A stretch of DNA of 64,000 bases from positions 1-64,000 of the forward strand of contig JAEZDN010000125.1 of NCBI GenBank assembly GCA_023433275.1, read 5' to 3'. How positions within the stretch are numbered: position 1 is the stretch's first letter; every line of letters starts with the position of its first letter. Positions 8,479 through 17,792 of the stretch are shown here, piece after piece. Below the pieces are notes generated by a model. The model had not been told where the DNA came from. It ran no database searches and saw nothing but the letters and a program-made list of their open reading frames with translations. This DNA is from Verrucomicrobiota bacterium (GTDB lineage Bacteria; Verrucomicrobiota; Verrucomicrobiia; Opitutales; Opitutaceae). A program made the translations under genes and the position numbers.

Positions 8479-10683
8479 CTACGGTGCGGCCTCGATGCGG
8501 AGGCCGCGGAGGACGAATTTCATCTCTTCGCGCGGAAAGGCGCCCCCCGTGTGGTTCAGGGTTATCTGGTTGCGCCGGTCTTCCACGAGGGGCACGCGGA
8601 CGCGCCACGGCGGAGGACCGGCCAGCGTTTCCGCGAACGCGTCCGCCCCCTCGACCTGACGAGCGACGCGCCATTCCCCGGCCGGAGTGGTGTCGGGTTC
8701 CCGGAGGGCGATCTCGACCAGGAGATTGCCCGCGGAGTGGGGCACGATCTCGAGGGCAATGTCGCTGGAGCCGTAGTCGGGCGGACCGTTGAGCGGTTGG
8801 ACACCGCTGATCACGGGCACGCGGTTGCTCTTTTGCAGCAGGGTGAACTCGCGTCCCGTGAGGATGCGGGGGGAATTGGCGTCGAAGGTGTCGGCCCAGA
8901 GCCGCCCCACGAGGTAGGCGGCAGGCGCGGGCATGTCCGGGTGGAGCTCATTGCGTATGCCGGTGCGGAGGTAGCCCCCGTTCTCCTCGCCGCGGACGCC
9001 GTAGTAAATGTGACTGTCGCGGAGAAAGTAGGCGGCCCACATGCCGTGAAAGAATGCCATGCGGAACGAGGAAGCCTCGACGAGCACGGTGGCGCCGCGG
9101 AGGGTTTCGCCGGCGCGCTGGCGCAGGGTGAACCAGTCGGCGGAGATGACCTTGCGGTCGCTCCACTTGTACCCCTGGCGGAATTCCATGATGGTGGCGA
9201 AGACGAGGAAGACGCCGAGTCCGGCGACGCCGGCGGTCCAGAGACGGCGCCAGCCGCCGGCAGCGGCGAGGCGCGCGCGGTTCAACCCGTCGAGGGCGGC
9301 GGCGGGAAACGCCATGCCGAAGAACACCCCGGCGAACTGCACGCTTTTCTGCCAGCCGTAGGAGAAATCCCAGATGACGGTATAGCCCACGAGGAGCACG
9401 GTGCTCGCGAACACCGCCGCCATCCCGAAGCGATCGCGCGCGTGGCGGAACATGAATCCCGTGCCGACGACGATGGCCAGGGACACTGGCCAGCCCAGCC
9501 ACGGGTCGAGGAAGCGTGCGGCGGAAACCGACAGCGTCGCCAGGGCGGGAATATATTCGGCGAGCACGAGCGGGGAAAAGAGATTGGCCCAGCTGGTATC
9601 GGCGCGCGCGATCGAGAGGGACGCCATGAACCCGTTCCACCCGCGGATGGTGGAGGCGGGATTCAGCAATGCGCCCAGGATGATGGCCCCGGCCACGAGC
9701 AGGCAGGGTTTCCACGCCGCCCGCGGGCCGGCGGCGAACCACGCGCGAAGCCAGAGCAACCCCGCGGGAAGGAGCACGAAGGGAACCATCTCGGGGTAGG
9801 CGCAGAGCAGCGCGTGCAGGGACAGCATGATCAGCGCAAACCAGGCGGTGGTGGCGGCGCGATCATGGCGGACGGTGAGCGCGTGCTGGGTGGCGATGAC
9901 GAGCGCGGCGCCGGCGAGCGCACCCAGCAGATTGGGCAGGTTGGAATTGCCGAAGCAGAAGACAAAGACGGGCTGGAGGCAGACCAGGGTGACCGTGATC
10001 GATCGCGCGGACAATGGTCCGTAGAAAGTCCGGAGGGCGAGCCACGCGAGGGCGACCCAGGTGAACTGCAAACTCGCGGTGGCGTAGAGGAACAGCTTGA
10101 GGGGGGAAACGCCAATGACCGACGACACCATGGCGAGGAGGCCCTCGGCGCCCATGCGGCCCCACGGCGGTCGCCAACCGATGATCGCGGGAGTGGAATT
10201 GGTCAGCGGTTGCGTGGCACTGAGCACCGGCTGCTCCATGTAGGTGTTGCGCTTCAGGTGCTCGGCACCCGAAATCCAGAAGAAGCTGTCGTGGTTGCTC
10301 GTTCCATCATAGAAGAGCGCCGAAGGGTTGTGCAGCACCGGCCAAAGGAGGCAGACGAAGAACAGGGCGCTCGCGCCAAGCACGGGCTTTTGCTTTTCGC
10401 GCCAGACGACGGCGATGTCCTGGGTCAGCCGCCGCCGCACCGCGGGAACCAGGACCGGGATCAGGGCGGAGGCGAGGCAGGCGTAGGCCCAAACGCCCGC
10501 GAGGGGCTGAAAGAAATTCACGGCCGCGACCGTGGCCAGGGCGGTCACGAGTCCGGCCGGCAGCGCTATGGCGAGACGGACAAGCGGCGGTTCGTTCCGG
10601 AGCAGGGATGGCAGCCAGTAGCCCGTCAGCATCAGCGCCGCGGGCAGGGCGAGGAGCATCAGGAGGCCTTCAAGTTGGTTCAT
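8479..10683 (-). CDS. Large polytopic membrane protein with C-terminal beta-rich domain
   Basis: A 734-residue protein of unknown function. Roughly the first 500 residues are a series of hydrophobic segments (for example LLMLLALPAALMLTGYWLP at the N-terminus and LAIALPAGLVTALATVAAV), consistent with ten or more membrane spans as in GT-C-type transferases or O-antigen handling proteins. The last 200 residues are soluble. The final ~95 residues (from about ISGVQPLNGPPDYGSSDIAL to the end) look like a beta-sandwich and resemble appendages on three other proteins of the locus. Short spacing to both neighbours suggests an operon. I do not recognise the family and assign no reaction. Confidence 0.7.
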   Translation of the reverse strand: MNQLEGLLMLLALPAALMLTGYWLPSLLRNEPPLVRLAIALPAGLVTALATVAAVNFFQPLAGVWAYACLASALIPVLVPAVRRRLTQDIAVVWREKQKPVLGASALFFVCLLWPVLHNPSALFYDGTSNHDSFFWISGAEHLKRNTYMEQPVLSATQPLTNSTPAIIGWRPPWGRMGAEGLLAMVSSVIGVSPLKLFLYATASLQFTWVALAWLALRTFYGPLSARSITVTLVCLQPVFVFCFGNSNLPNLLGALAGAALVIATQHALTVRHDRAATTAWFALIMLSLHALLCAYPEMVPFVLLPAGLLWLRAWFAAGPRAAWKPCLLVAGAIILGALLNPASTIRGWNGFMASLSIARADTSWANLFSPLVLAEYIPALATLSVSAARFLDPWLGWPVSLAIVVGTGFMFRHARDRFGMAAVFASTVLLVGYTVIWDFSYGWQKSVQFAGVFFGMAFPAAALDGLNRARLAAAGGWRRLWTAGVAGLGVFLVFATIMEFRQGYKWSDRKVISADWFTLRQRAGETLRGATVLVEASSFRMAFFHGMWAAYFLRDSHIYYGVRGEENGGYLRTGIRNELHPDMPAPAAYLVGRLWADTFDANSPRILTGREFTLLQKSNRVPVISGVQPLNGPPDYGSSDIALEIVPHSAGNLLVEIALREPDTTPAGEWRVARQVEGADAFAETLAGPPPWRVRVPLVEDRRNQITLNHTGGAFPREEMKFVLRGLRIEAAP

Positions 10684-10690
10684 GCGGCGA

Positions 10691-12292
10691 TCACCATCCG
10701 GCGATGACTTCCAGGCGACGACGGTAGCGGGTACCGATCACCGCGGGAGCGAGTTCCGATTCAATCGAGGCGCGGGCGGCGCCGCCGATCCGCCGTGCGA
10801 GCGCGGGGTCGGCGTGCAGTTGTTGCATCCACCAGGCGGCGTGGTCGACGTCGGGTTCGGCCCAAGTCTGCCCCTTGGTGTAGGGGCCATGCGTGCGGTC
10901 GAGGGTGACGAGGGTGCTGCGCACCGGGCAGGCGTTGGCGGGACGGATGAAATCCGTGGTGCCCGACCAGTCCGTCGCGATCACGGGTTTGCCGAGGTGC
11001 ATGCACTCGGCGAGGGCGAGGCCGAAGCCCTCGGCGCGGTGGAGCGAGACGAAGCAATCGCATGCGGACTCGAGTTCGTAGATCTCGGTCCGGGAAAGCG
11101 TCTGGGTGATGAGGGTCGTGCCCGGGAGCGCGGCTGTCGCCTCGCGGAGGCGTTGAAAGTCGGCGGCATTGGACGGGACATTGTGGACCTTGATCACGAT
11201 CGCAGCGTCACGGCCGGCGAGGCCGGAGCGGCGAAAAGCCTCGAGGACGGCGGCGGGATTCTTCCGTTCGGAATACGAGTTCAGGTCGTACAGGAACAGG
11301 AACAGGAATTTGTCCGTGGGCAGGCCATACTTGCGGCGGAAGTCGCCTTGGGGCCGGGCGAAGCCGATCGCGTGGGGCATGGTCAGCACCGGCAGCGGCA
11401 CCTTTTGGGCGATGGCCTCGGTGGTGAAGCGCGAGGGAGTCCAGATCTCGTCGAAGTGATTCGCGTGGTGCACCCACGCATCGGGGAATTCGGGCAATTC
11501 CCACGCCCAGTAGGCGATGTTGTATTTCCCGCGGCGAAAGCCCTGGCCGTGGTGGTGGTCGATGTCGCCCGACACCGGCGCGTCCAGGTGAAACACATTC
11601 ACCGGGTACGGATTGTCGGGCTGAAGGCGGGGCGCGAAGGTGTCGTCCGTTTGCGGATTGATGCAGTTGAGCTTCAGGTTGACCAGGGCGGCGGGCAAAC
11701 CGGCGGCATCGGCGGCGCGGGCCATGCACCGGACGGATTCGCCCACGCCGAGGTCGGCGCGGAAGAAGCCGGCGATGTTCAGGCCGACGCGCAGGAAACG
11801 GCGCGCGAATGCGGCGTTCCAGGGGGCGGAACGGTTGGCGAAGTCGAAGAGCACCTCATCGCCGGCCTCGATGCGCTGGATGCGCAGACGGCGGTTGCGC
11901 GGCTGGCGCCGCCAGGGTTGGAGGAAACCGAGTCCGGAGATGCGGCCGAGCCAAGCGAGGAAATTGGCGCCGCCGGTGCCGCATAAACGGAGGCTGAGCG
12001 TATGGCCGGCGGCCGGGTGGTCGGCGCGCAGGGGGACTGAAAGTCGGAACGGTCCTTCCGGCAGGGTGGGATGGGAGGCGGCCAGGGCCCCGTCGAGGGA
12101 AAGGCGGAGGCCGACAGTCCCTTGGGACGCCGGCTCGGAGGTCGAAGCCAGCACTTCGCCAACCACGGTCAGTTGCTCGATCCCCGCCAGCGAAGGCAAC
12201 GACAGGCGGCCCTCCTCACGGATCCAGAACGAGTTGGTCACGAGATCGTCGTGGAAGAGGCCGGTGAATTTGGGACGAAGGCGAAATGACAT
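10691..12292 (-). CDS. GT4-family glycosyltransferase with N-terminal beta-rich domain
   Basis: About 533 residues from the ATG complementary to 12290-12292 (a GTG three codons earlier is possible). Residues ~20-110 form a beta-rich region (LSLPSLAGIEQLTVVGEVLA onward) of the kind seen elsewhere in this locus. The GT part follows: LNIAGFFRADLGVGESVR near 170, a donor domain with KFLFLFLYDLNSYSERKNP, and the catalytic region SLHRAEGFGLALAECMHLGKPV. The DLGVGES motif is characteristic of large multidomain GT4 proteins of complex polysaccharide loci. The gene lies 14 bases downstream of the membrane gene at 12307-14460 and 7 bases upstream of the next one. Confidence 0.83.
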   Translation of the reverse strand: MSFRLRPKFTGLFHDDLVTNSFWIREEGRLSLPSLAGIEQLTVVGEVLASTSEPASQGTVGLRLSLDGALAASHPTLPEGPFRLSVPLRADHPAAGHTLSLRLCGTGGANFLAWLGRISGLGFLQPWRRQPRNRRLRIQRIEAGDEVLFDFANRSAPWNAAFARRFLRVGLNIAGFFRADLGVGESVRCMARAADAAGLPAALVNLKLNCINPQTDDTFAPRLQPDNPYPVNVFHLDAPVSGDIDHHHGQGFRRGKYNIAYWAWELPEFPDAWVHHANHFDEIWTPSRFTTEAIAQKVPLPVLTMPHAIGFARPQGDFRRKYGLPTDKFLFLFLYDLNSYSERKNPAAVLEAFRRSGLAGRDAAIVIKVHNVPSNAADFQRLREATAALPGTTLITQTLSRTEIYELESACDCFVSLHRAEGFGLALAECMHLGKPVIATDWSGTTDFIRPANACPVRSTLVTLDRTHGPYTKGQTWAEPDVDHAAWWMQQLHADPALARRIGGAARASIESELAPAVIGTRYRRRLEVIAGW

Positions 12293-12306
12293 GCCGAGCA
12301 CACGAT

Positions 12307-14460
12307 TTAGGGAACAGAGAGCGACAGATTTTCAATCATGAATCCCAACTCCCGGGGATCCCCACCACCGGGGCGGAAGGTCGCCCCGAGCAGTTCCCAT
12401 TGCAGAAGAGTCAGGCCCGGAGAAAGCGGCACGGTGAATTCCTGTGGATCCGCGAGCGGTGCGCCGCTCCAGCGTTCCTCGCCGTCGAGCCGCACGACGA
12501 CGCGCGAGGCTGGGGGGCCGCCCAGGCGAAAGCGCACGCGGGCCGACGTCGCCGGACCGTCGTGCCAGACGCCGACGGCGGCTTGGCGCGTGGCCCAGCG
12601 CCAGTGTTTGTCGCCCGCCTTCTCTTCGGGAAACCAGCCAGACACGGCGAAGAGCGTTGGGCTCGGACCGGGCGATGAATCCCAGGGATCGTTCAAGCGC
12701 GGATCCTGGAGATCAGGCAGGTCGGGAGCGGGCGAAGGATTGAGGCGGAAGAGCCGCGCGGTGGGAAGGGGATGGGGCGGCGACAGCTCGATCACCTGGT
12801 GCGCAGCCAGGGAACGAGCGAGCGCATCACCGCCATCGGGGTACGCGCGTCGATCAAGCCAGATGACCGCATAACCCGTGCGTTCCAGGGCATGGATGAA
12901 CTCCCGTGCCGGTTGCCGGGCGACGTGGCGCGCCCAGCGGAGCCAGGGGGAATGGTGCAGCTGACCGTACGAGAAGCGGAGGGAACGGGAGGTGAGGAAC
13001 GGCAGCGCGTGCTCGTAGTCGGTCATCGTGCCGACGGGTCCGGCTTCTGGGAAAGGGACCACGGGCAGTTGGAACACGAGCGCAGGGCCGGGTAGTTCTC
13101 GCTCGAGCCAGTCGGTGACATTCGTGGCGGCCTGCCAGCGCTCGGCGTGGCGGGCGGAGGCGGTGCGGTCGATGAGGGAAGGGGTTTGCTCCCAGGCGGC
13201 CCCCAAAGCGATGAGCAACGCGAGGGAAACCGAGACCGCGCGAGGCCAGGCCAGGCTGCGGCGGGAAACCCACGCGCCGCCTGCGAGGAGGGCCCAGAGC
13301 AGGGCGTAGATGCCGATCCGGTTGCCCGCGCGAAACACGTCCAGGCCGGCTGCCCCGATCCAGGTGTTCAGGCCGCCGGCGATACCAAACAGCGTGATCC
13401 AGGTCAGCCCGGTGAGGCCACCGAGGCGGCGCCATTGCCGTCGGCGGATTGATCGCGCGCTCCGGATCAGCAGGATGGCGACGCCCGCGAGGCCGGCGAA
13501 GCCAAGGTAATTGTAGAAGAACTCTCCCTGGCCTTGCCTGCCCGCATGATAATTTTGTCCGACCTGCGCGAGCGCGGGAATGCGGTGGTCCGCGGGTGGT
13601 ATGATCCAGTCGAGCGGACGAAGCGCGAAGACCTCCAGGTCGGCGGCGGCATGGCTGCGGTTTTGAATCACCGACTGGCGGAGGTGGGCGGCGATGGCCC
13701 CAGCGTTGGCCAGAAGAAAGGTGCCGATCATGACGCCGCAGAACGCGGCCAGCGGCATCCACCGAAAACGCGGGCAGCGGAGCGCGAGGCTGAGGAGCAG
13801 GGTGCCGCCCGCCACGATGCCAGCGAAGTAAGTGAGATAGGGATTGGCCAGCCCCAGCCAACCTCCGAGCAGGCAGGCCAGGATCAACCAGGACCGGCGG
13901 GACTGAGGGAGCGTCGGTCCCGGGCGCACGGCCCGGGCACAGAGCAGCACCAGCGGAGGAAGAACGAAAACCTGGTTGAAGCTCAGGGTGATCCCCCAGC
14001 GGATGTTGTAGGTGCCAAAGGCGAACGCGATGGCAAGTGCGCCGGCCCATTCCCAGCGCCAGCGCAGCCAGCGAGCCGCCAGGAAAAATGATGCGGCGTT
14101 CAGCGCGGCGATCAGGGCTCCGGTCAGATGAATGGCCCCGATCAATCCGGTGACGCGGGATAAGAGGCCGGTCAGAACGAATACCGGGCGATCCGGAACC
14201 GGGTACCCCGACCAATCGGCTGACACCGGGGCACCGAGGCGTTCGATGCGGTTGAAACCAACGAGGGCATGCGCCGGTTGCTCGGCGGCGATCTTTACGC
14301 GCGCATAGATTTCCAAAGGGTCGCCCTCCAACCAAACGGGGGCAGTCCAGTCCGACCAACTGGTGCGTCCGAAAAGCGCCATGATCCCGGCCCACGCGAC
14401 GATGGCGACCAGGATGGCCTGCAGCCAGGACGGCGGTTTGGTCGGCGGGAGGGAGGGCAT
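12307..14460 (-). CDS. Polytopic membrane protein (GT-C-like) with C-terminal beta-rich domain
   Basis: About 717 residues from the ATG complementary to 14458-14460; 13 codons of Arg/Pro-rich extension upstream were left out. The N-terminal ~430 residues contain many hydrophobic spans (AILVAIVAWAGIMALFG, LIGAIHLTGALIAALNAASF, WLILACLLGGWLGLANPYL). An acidic pair early in the first loop (WLEGDPLEIYAR) recalls GT-C transferases that use polyprenyl-linked sugars. The C-terminal ~100 residues form a beta-rich module ending in GFMIENLSLSVP. The function is not recognised; a membrane-bound sugar transferase is the likeliest reading. It is the first gene of a four-gene minus-strand group and is divergent from the epimerase at 14626. 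Confidence 0.7.
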   Translation of the reverse strand: MPSLPPTKPPSWLQAILVAIVAWAGIMALFGRTSWSDWTAPVWLEGDPLEIYARVKIAAEQPAHALVGFNRIERLGAPVSADWSGYPVPDRPVFVLTGLLSRVTGLIGAIHLTGALIAALNAASFFLAARWLRWRWEWAGALAIAFAFGTYNIRWGITLSFNQVFVLPPLVLLCARAVRPGPTLPQSRRSWLILACLLGGWLGLANPYLTYFAGIVAGGTLLLSLALRCPRFRWMPLAAFCGVMIGTFLLANAGAIAAHLRQSVIQNRSHAAADLEVFALRPLDWIIPPADHRIPALAQVGQNYHAGRQGQGEFFYNYLGFAGLAGVAILLIRSARSIRRRQWRRLGGLTGLTWITLFGIAGGLNTWIGAAGLDVFRAGNRIGIYALLWALLAGGAWVSRRSLAWPRAVSVSLALLIALGAAWEQTPSLIDRTASARHAERWQAATNVTDWLERELPGPALVFQLPVVPFPEAGPVGTMTDYEHALPFLTSRSLRFSYGQLHHSPWLRWARHVARQPAREFIHALERTGYAVIWLDRRAYPDGGDALARSLAAHQVIELSPPHPLPTARLFRLNPSPAPDLPDLQDPRLNDPWDSSPGPSPTLFAVSGWFPEEKAGDKHWRWATRQAAVGVWHDGPATSARVRFRLGGPPASRVVVRLDGEERWSGAPLADPQEFTVPLSPGLTLLQWELLGATFRPGGGDPRELGFMIENLSLSVP

Positions 14461-14625
14461 GAAGGGCCGGGCGGGTGGTGGCCGGCGAGTAAGGCCCATC
14501 GCCCGCAGTTCGCCAACACCAATGCACCCATGCCGCGGAGAGTGCGCTTGAGTCCCCCATGGCGAGCGTCACGCTGCGAGCATGCTGGTTTCATTATCCC
14601 AAGCCGGCCGGTTTTTCCGGGCGAC

Positions 14626-15627
14626 ATGACCCCTTCTTCCGCTTTTCGCCGCGCATTCCGGGGTCGTCGGGTCGTCATCACGGGCGGGCTTGGCTTCATT
14701 GGTTCGAACCTGGCCCACCGGCTCGTGGATCTCGGCGCGCGCGTGACCCTCATCGACAGCCTGATCCCCGAATACGGCGGTAACCTGCGCAACATCGCCG
14801 CGATCCGTCGCCAGGTGACCGTCAACATCTCGGACGTGCGCAATAATCATGCGTTGCCGCACCTGCTGCGCGGGCAGGACTTTCTTTTCAACCTGGCCGG
14901 CCAGACCAGCCACATGGATTCGATGGCGGAGCCCGACACCGACCTGGAGATAAATTGTCGGGCGCAACTCGCGTTGCTCGAGGTGTGTCGCAAACACAAT
15001 CCGGACCTTCGCGTGGTGTTTGCGAGCACCCGCCAGATCTATGGGCGGCCGCGGTACCTGCCCGTTGACGAGAAGCATCCGTTACAACCGGTGGACGTGA
15101 ACGGGATCAACAAGCTCGCGGGCGAGCAGTATCACCTCCTCTACAGCGAGGTACACGGGATCCGGAGCACGGTCCTGCGGCTCACGAACACCATCGGCCC
15201 GCGGATGCGCATCAAGGATGCGCGGCAGACCTTCGTGGGCACGTGGATCCGCCAGGCGCTGGCCGGCGAGACGTTCGAGGTGTGGGGCGGGAAACAGCTG
15301 CGCGATTTCACCTATGTGGACGACGCCGTGGAGGCCTTCCTGCTCGCGGCGATGCGGCCGGAGGCGGTGGGACGGGTCTTCAATCTCGGCGGCCGCGGCC
15401 GCATCAGCCTCGCCGACCTGGCCACGCTGCTGGCCGAGGTGACGGGCGGCGCGCCATTCAAGGTGCGGCCGTATCCGGCGGACCGGCGCAAGATCGACAT
15501 CGGCGATTTCTATGCCGATGGCTCGCGCATCGCGCGGCGGCTGGGTTGGCGTCCGCGCACCACGATCCGCGAGGCCCTCGAGAAAACCGTGGGCTATTAC
15601 CGCGCCGAGATGCCGCATTATCTTTGA
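14626..15627 (+). CDS. NAD-dependent epimerase/dehydratase (extended SDR)
   Basis: A 333-residue sugar-nucleotide-modifying enzyme of the extended short-chain dehydrogenase family. The Rossmann motif is VVITGGLGFIGSN near residue 17. The region where YxxxK is expected reads DVNGINKLAGEQY: the lysine is present but the tyrosine position is Asn, as in a subgroup of epimerase-like proteins with this NGINK signature. STRQIYG replaces the usual S-T-x-V-Y-G. LRDFTYVDDAVEAF is the substrate-domain block. The start at 14626 was chosen because about 119 upstream in-frame codons overlap the divergent promoter and the opposite gene. It sits 3 bases before the DegT aminotransferase, suggesting the two act in sequence on one nucleotide sugar. 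Confidence 0.85.
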   Translation: MTPSSAFRRAFRGRRVVITGGLGFIGSNLAHRLVDLGARVTLIDSLIPEYGGNLRNIAAIRRQVTVNISDVRNNHALPHLLRGQDFLFNLAGQTSHMDSMAEPDTDLEINCRAQLALLEVCRKHNPDLRVVFASTRQIYGRPRYLPVDEKHPLQPVDVNGINKLAGEQYHLLYSEVHGIRSTVLRLTNTIGPRMRIKDARQTFVGTWIRQALAGETFEVWGGKQLRDFTYVDDAVEAFLLAAMRPEAVGRVFNLGGRGRISLADLATLLAEVTGGAPFKVRPYPADRRKIDIGDFYADGSRIARRLGWRPRTTIREALEKTVGYYRAEMPHYL

Positions 15628-15630
15628 CCG

Positions 15631-16746
15631 ATGAAACCGCGTTATCTTCCCGCCGATCCGCGTGCGGGTTACCTGGCGGCCCGCGAGGAAATCGATGCTG
15701 CCATCCAGCGCGTGATGGCGAGCGGGCACTATATCCTGGGGCCCGAGACAGCGGCCTTTGAAGCTGAATTCGCCCGCTGGCTGGGTGCGACGGGCTGCGT
15801 GGGAGTGGCGAACGGGACGGACGCGCTTGAACTGGCGCTCCGCGCGATGGGGGTCGGGCCCGGGGACAAGGTCGCGACGGTGGCGAACACCGTTTCGGCG
15901 ACCGCGGCGGCGATCACCGCCACCGGGGCGGCGCCCTTTTTCGTCGAGGTCGACCCGACGACGATGTTGATGGATGTCCCGGCGCTGGCCGCGTTGCTCG
16001 AGGCACGGCGCGATCCGAAGATCAAGGCCGTCATCCCCGTGCATTTGTATGGCCAGCCCGTCGACATGCCGCGGCTGATGGACGTGGCGCGCGGCCATGG
16101 GCTCGCGGTGATCGAGGATTGCGCGCAGTCTCACGGGGCGGAGGTCGGCGGGAAGAAGGCGGGCACCTGGGGCCATCTGGCGGCGTTCAGTTTCTATCCA
16201 ACCAAGAACCTGGGAGCCTTCGGCGATGGTGGCGCGGTGGTGGCGGCGGATCCCGCTCATTTGGAAAAGGTGCGGCTGTGGAGGCAATATGGCTGGCGGC
16301 GGCGTTACGTGAGTGACCAGTCGGGGCGCAACAGCCGGCTCGATGAGATGCAGGCGGCGATCCTCCGGGTGCGGCTGCCACGTCTGGATCAGGACAACGC
16401 GATCCGGGCAACGCTGGCGGCGCGTTACCATGAGCGGCTGGCCGGCACCCCGCTCGTCCTGCCGACAACGGTGGCGGGACGCAGCCATGTCTGGCACCAG
16501 TATGTGGTGCGCCACGCCCGGCGCGATGAGCTCAGGGCGCGGTTGGAAGCGAAGGGCGTGGTCGGTGGCGTGCTCTATCCGGTGCCCTTGCACCGGCAGC
16601 CCGCCTTCCATCGACCGGAAATTTCCCTGCCGGAGACCGAAGCGGCTTGCGCCGAAGTGTTCTCGCTGCCGCTCCATCCCGGACTGGGGGTGGCGGACAT
16701 TGACACCATTGCCGGTTTGGTGCTTCCTGCGCTCGTCTTCGAGTAA
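15631..16746 (+). CDS. DegT/DnrJ/EryC1/StrS-family sugar aminotransferase
   Basis: A 371-residue PLP-dependent aminotransferase that converts a keto group on a nucleotide-linked sugar to an amino group. Visible features are GVANGTDALELALRA (cofactor phosphate region, near 67), VIPVHLYGQPVDM, the conserved ViEDCAQSHGA block, and the PLP-lysine segment SFYPTKNLGAFGDGG near 187-200. Length is typical. It follows the epimerase at 14626 by 3 bases and precedes a polyprenyl-phosphate-type glycosyltransferase. This suggests synthesis and transfer of an amino sugar such as a dTDP- or UDP-linked 3- or 4-amino deoxysugar; the position is not readable. Family confidence is high. Confidence 0.92.
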   Translation: MKPRYLPADPRAGYLAAREEIDAAIQRVMASGHYILGPETAAFEAEFARWLGATGCVGVANGTDALELALRAMGVGPGDKVATVANTVSATAAAITATGAAPFFVEVDPTTMLMDVPALAALLEARRDPKIKAVIPVHLYGQPVDMPRLMDVARGHGLAVIEDCAQSHGAEVGGKKAGTWGHLAAFSFYPTKNLGAFGDGGAVVAADPAHLEKVRLWRQYGWRRRYVSDQSGRNSRLDEMQAAILRVRLPRLDQDNAIRATLAARYHERLAGTPLVLPTTVAGRSHVWHQYVVRHARRDELRARLEAKGVVGGVLYPVPLHRQPAFHRPEISLPETEAACAEVFSLPLHPGLGVADIDTIAGLVLPALVFE

Positions 16747-16812
16747 GTCAGTCGGTCACCCCTGCACACATCAGATTCACGGCCACCAGCGTCGGCTCCG
16801 GCGCTCAGCTTT

Positions 16813-17733
16813 GTGATACCCTTGTATCACAGTGCGCAGAGCATTGGCGCATTGCTGCGTGAGATCGATGCCCTGGCGGTGGAAGGCGGACACGAGGTGG
16901 TGCTGGTAAACGATGGCAGTCGCGACGAGACCTCGGTGGTTTGCCGCGAGTTCGCCCGGAACGCGCGCATCCCGGTGATCCTGGTGGAGCACGCGCGCAA
17001 TTTCGGTGAGCACAACGCGGTGTTGACCGGTTATCGTCATGCCCGGGGCAGCCACGTGGTGAACATCGATGACGACGGCCAGAACCCGCCCGCCGAGGCG
17101 ATCCGGCTGTGGCGTCACGCCCGGGAACAGGGGCTCGACGTGGTGTATGGCCATTACCGGACGAAGGAGCACTCGTTGTTCAGAAACTTCGGCAGTTGGT
17201 TCACGAATCGGATCACGGACTGGGTGCTGGACAAGCCGAGCGGCTTTTATCTTTCGAGCTTCCGTTGCGTCAGCGGTTTCGCCGCCCGGGAGGCTGCGCG
17301 TTATGGCGGGCCGTTTCCGTACATCGACGGCCTGCTGTTGCAGGTGACGCAGAACATCGGCGCGCTCACGGTCGAACACGCGGGGCGGGCCACGGGTCGG
17401 AGCGGGTACACCATGCGACGGCTGCTGCGCCTGTGGGTCAGCACCTTCGTGAATTTCTCGGTCATGCCGCTGCGGCTGGCGACGTTGCTCGGCCTGCTCA
17501 TGGCCTTCGTGGGCCTCGCCGGCCTCGCGGTCGTCTTCTACCTGCGCCTGACCAACCAGGGGCCGGATTACGGCTGGGGCACGCTGATGGGGGCGTTGCT
17601 CGTGTTTTCCGGCGCGCAGCTGGTGATGCTGGGCCTGATCGGCGAGTATCTTGGCCGCATGTTTCTCACCGTGAACAACCGGCCGCAGTCGGTGGTGCGC
17701 GCCGTGGAACGCAACGGTCCGGCGGGCGATTGA
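16813..17733 (+). CDS. GT2-family polyprenyl-phosphate glycosyltransferase (DPM1/GtrB-like)
   Basis: Membrane-associated GT-A glycosyltransferase of about 306 residues. The catalytic domain has VVLVNDGSRDET and the DxD-like VNIDDDGQNPPAEA. Two C-terminal hydrophobic hairpins (LATLLGLLMAFVGLAGLAVV and a second near residue 260) place it with GtrB/ArnC-type enzymes that load sugar onto undecaprenyl phosphate. The start is uncertain: the preceding in-frame codons encode Leu-Ser-Phe, which family members have before VIPLY, so translation probably begins upstream, between the previous stop (16744-16746) and 16812, at a non-standard codon such as CTG 16762. The GTG at 16813 is the first standard option. 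It shares strand and frame with the aminotransferase. Confidence 0.82.
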   Translation: MIPLYHSAQSIGALLREIDALAVEGGHEVVLVNDGSRDETSVVCREFARNARIPVILVEHARNFGEHNAVLTGYRHARGSHVVNIDDDGQNPPAEAIRLWRHAREQGLDVVYGHYRTKEHSLFRNFGSWFTNRITDWVLDKPSGFYLSSFRCVSGFAAREAARYGGPFPYIDGLLLQVTQNIGALTVEHAGRATGRSGYTMRRLLRLWVSTFVNFSVMPLRLATLLGLLMAFVGLAGLAVVFYLRLTNQGPDYGWGTLMGALLVFSGAQLVMLGLIGEYLGRMFLTVNNRPQSVVRAVERNGPAGD

Positions 17734-17792
17734 CATCGTGCGGGCGAGCGCTCGCGCTCGGGCCGGGCGCGTGATCGGAGCCAGCTGCGATC
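17734..17792. other. Convergent intergenic spacer with hairpin
   Basis: The spacer between two convergent genes contains GCGAGCGCTCGCGCTCG (near 17743), able to fold into a GC-rich hairpin, and a palindromic word GGAGCCAGCTGCGATCC near 17777 of the type often dispersed in such genomes. A shared terminator is possible but there is no clear T-run. Confidence 0.35.

Noticed and set aside
14269..14625. N-terminal extension of the epimerase gene by about 119 codons
   Set aside because: The extension overlaps the opposite gene and the promoter region and encodes low-complexity Arg/Gly/Pro sequence before the canonical Rossmann start.
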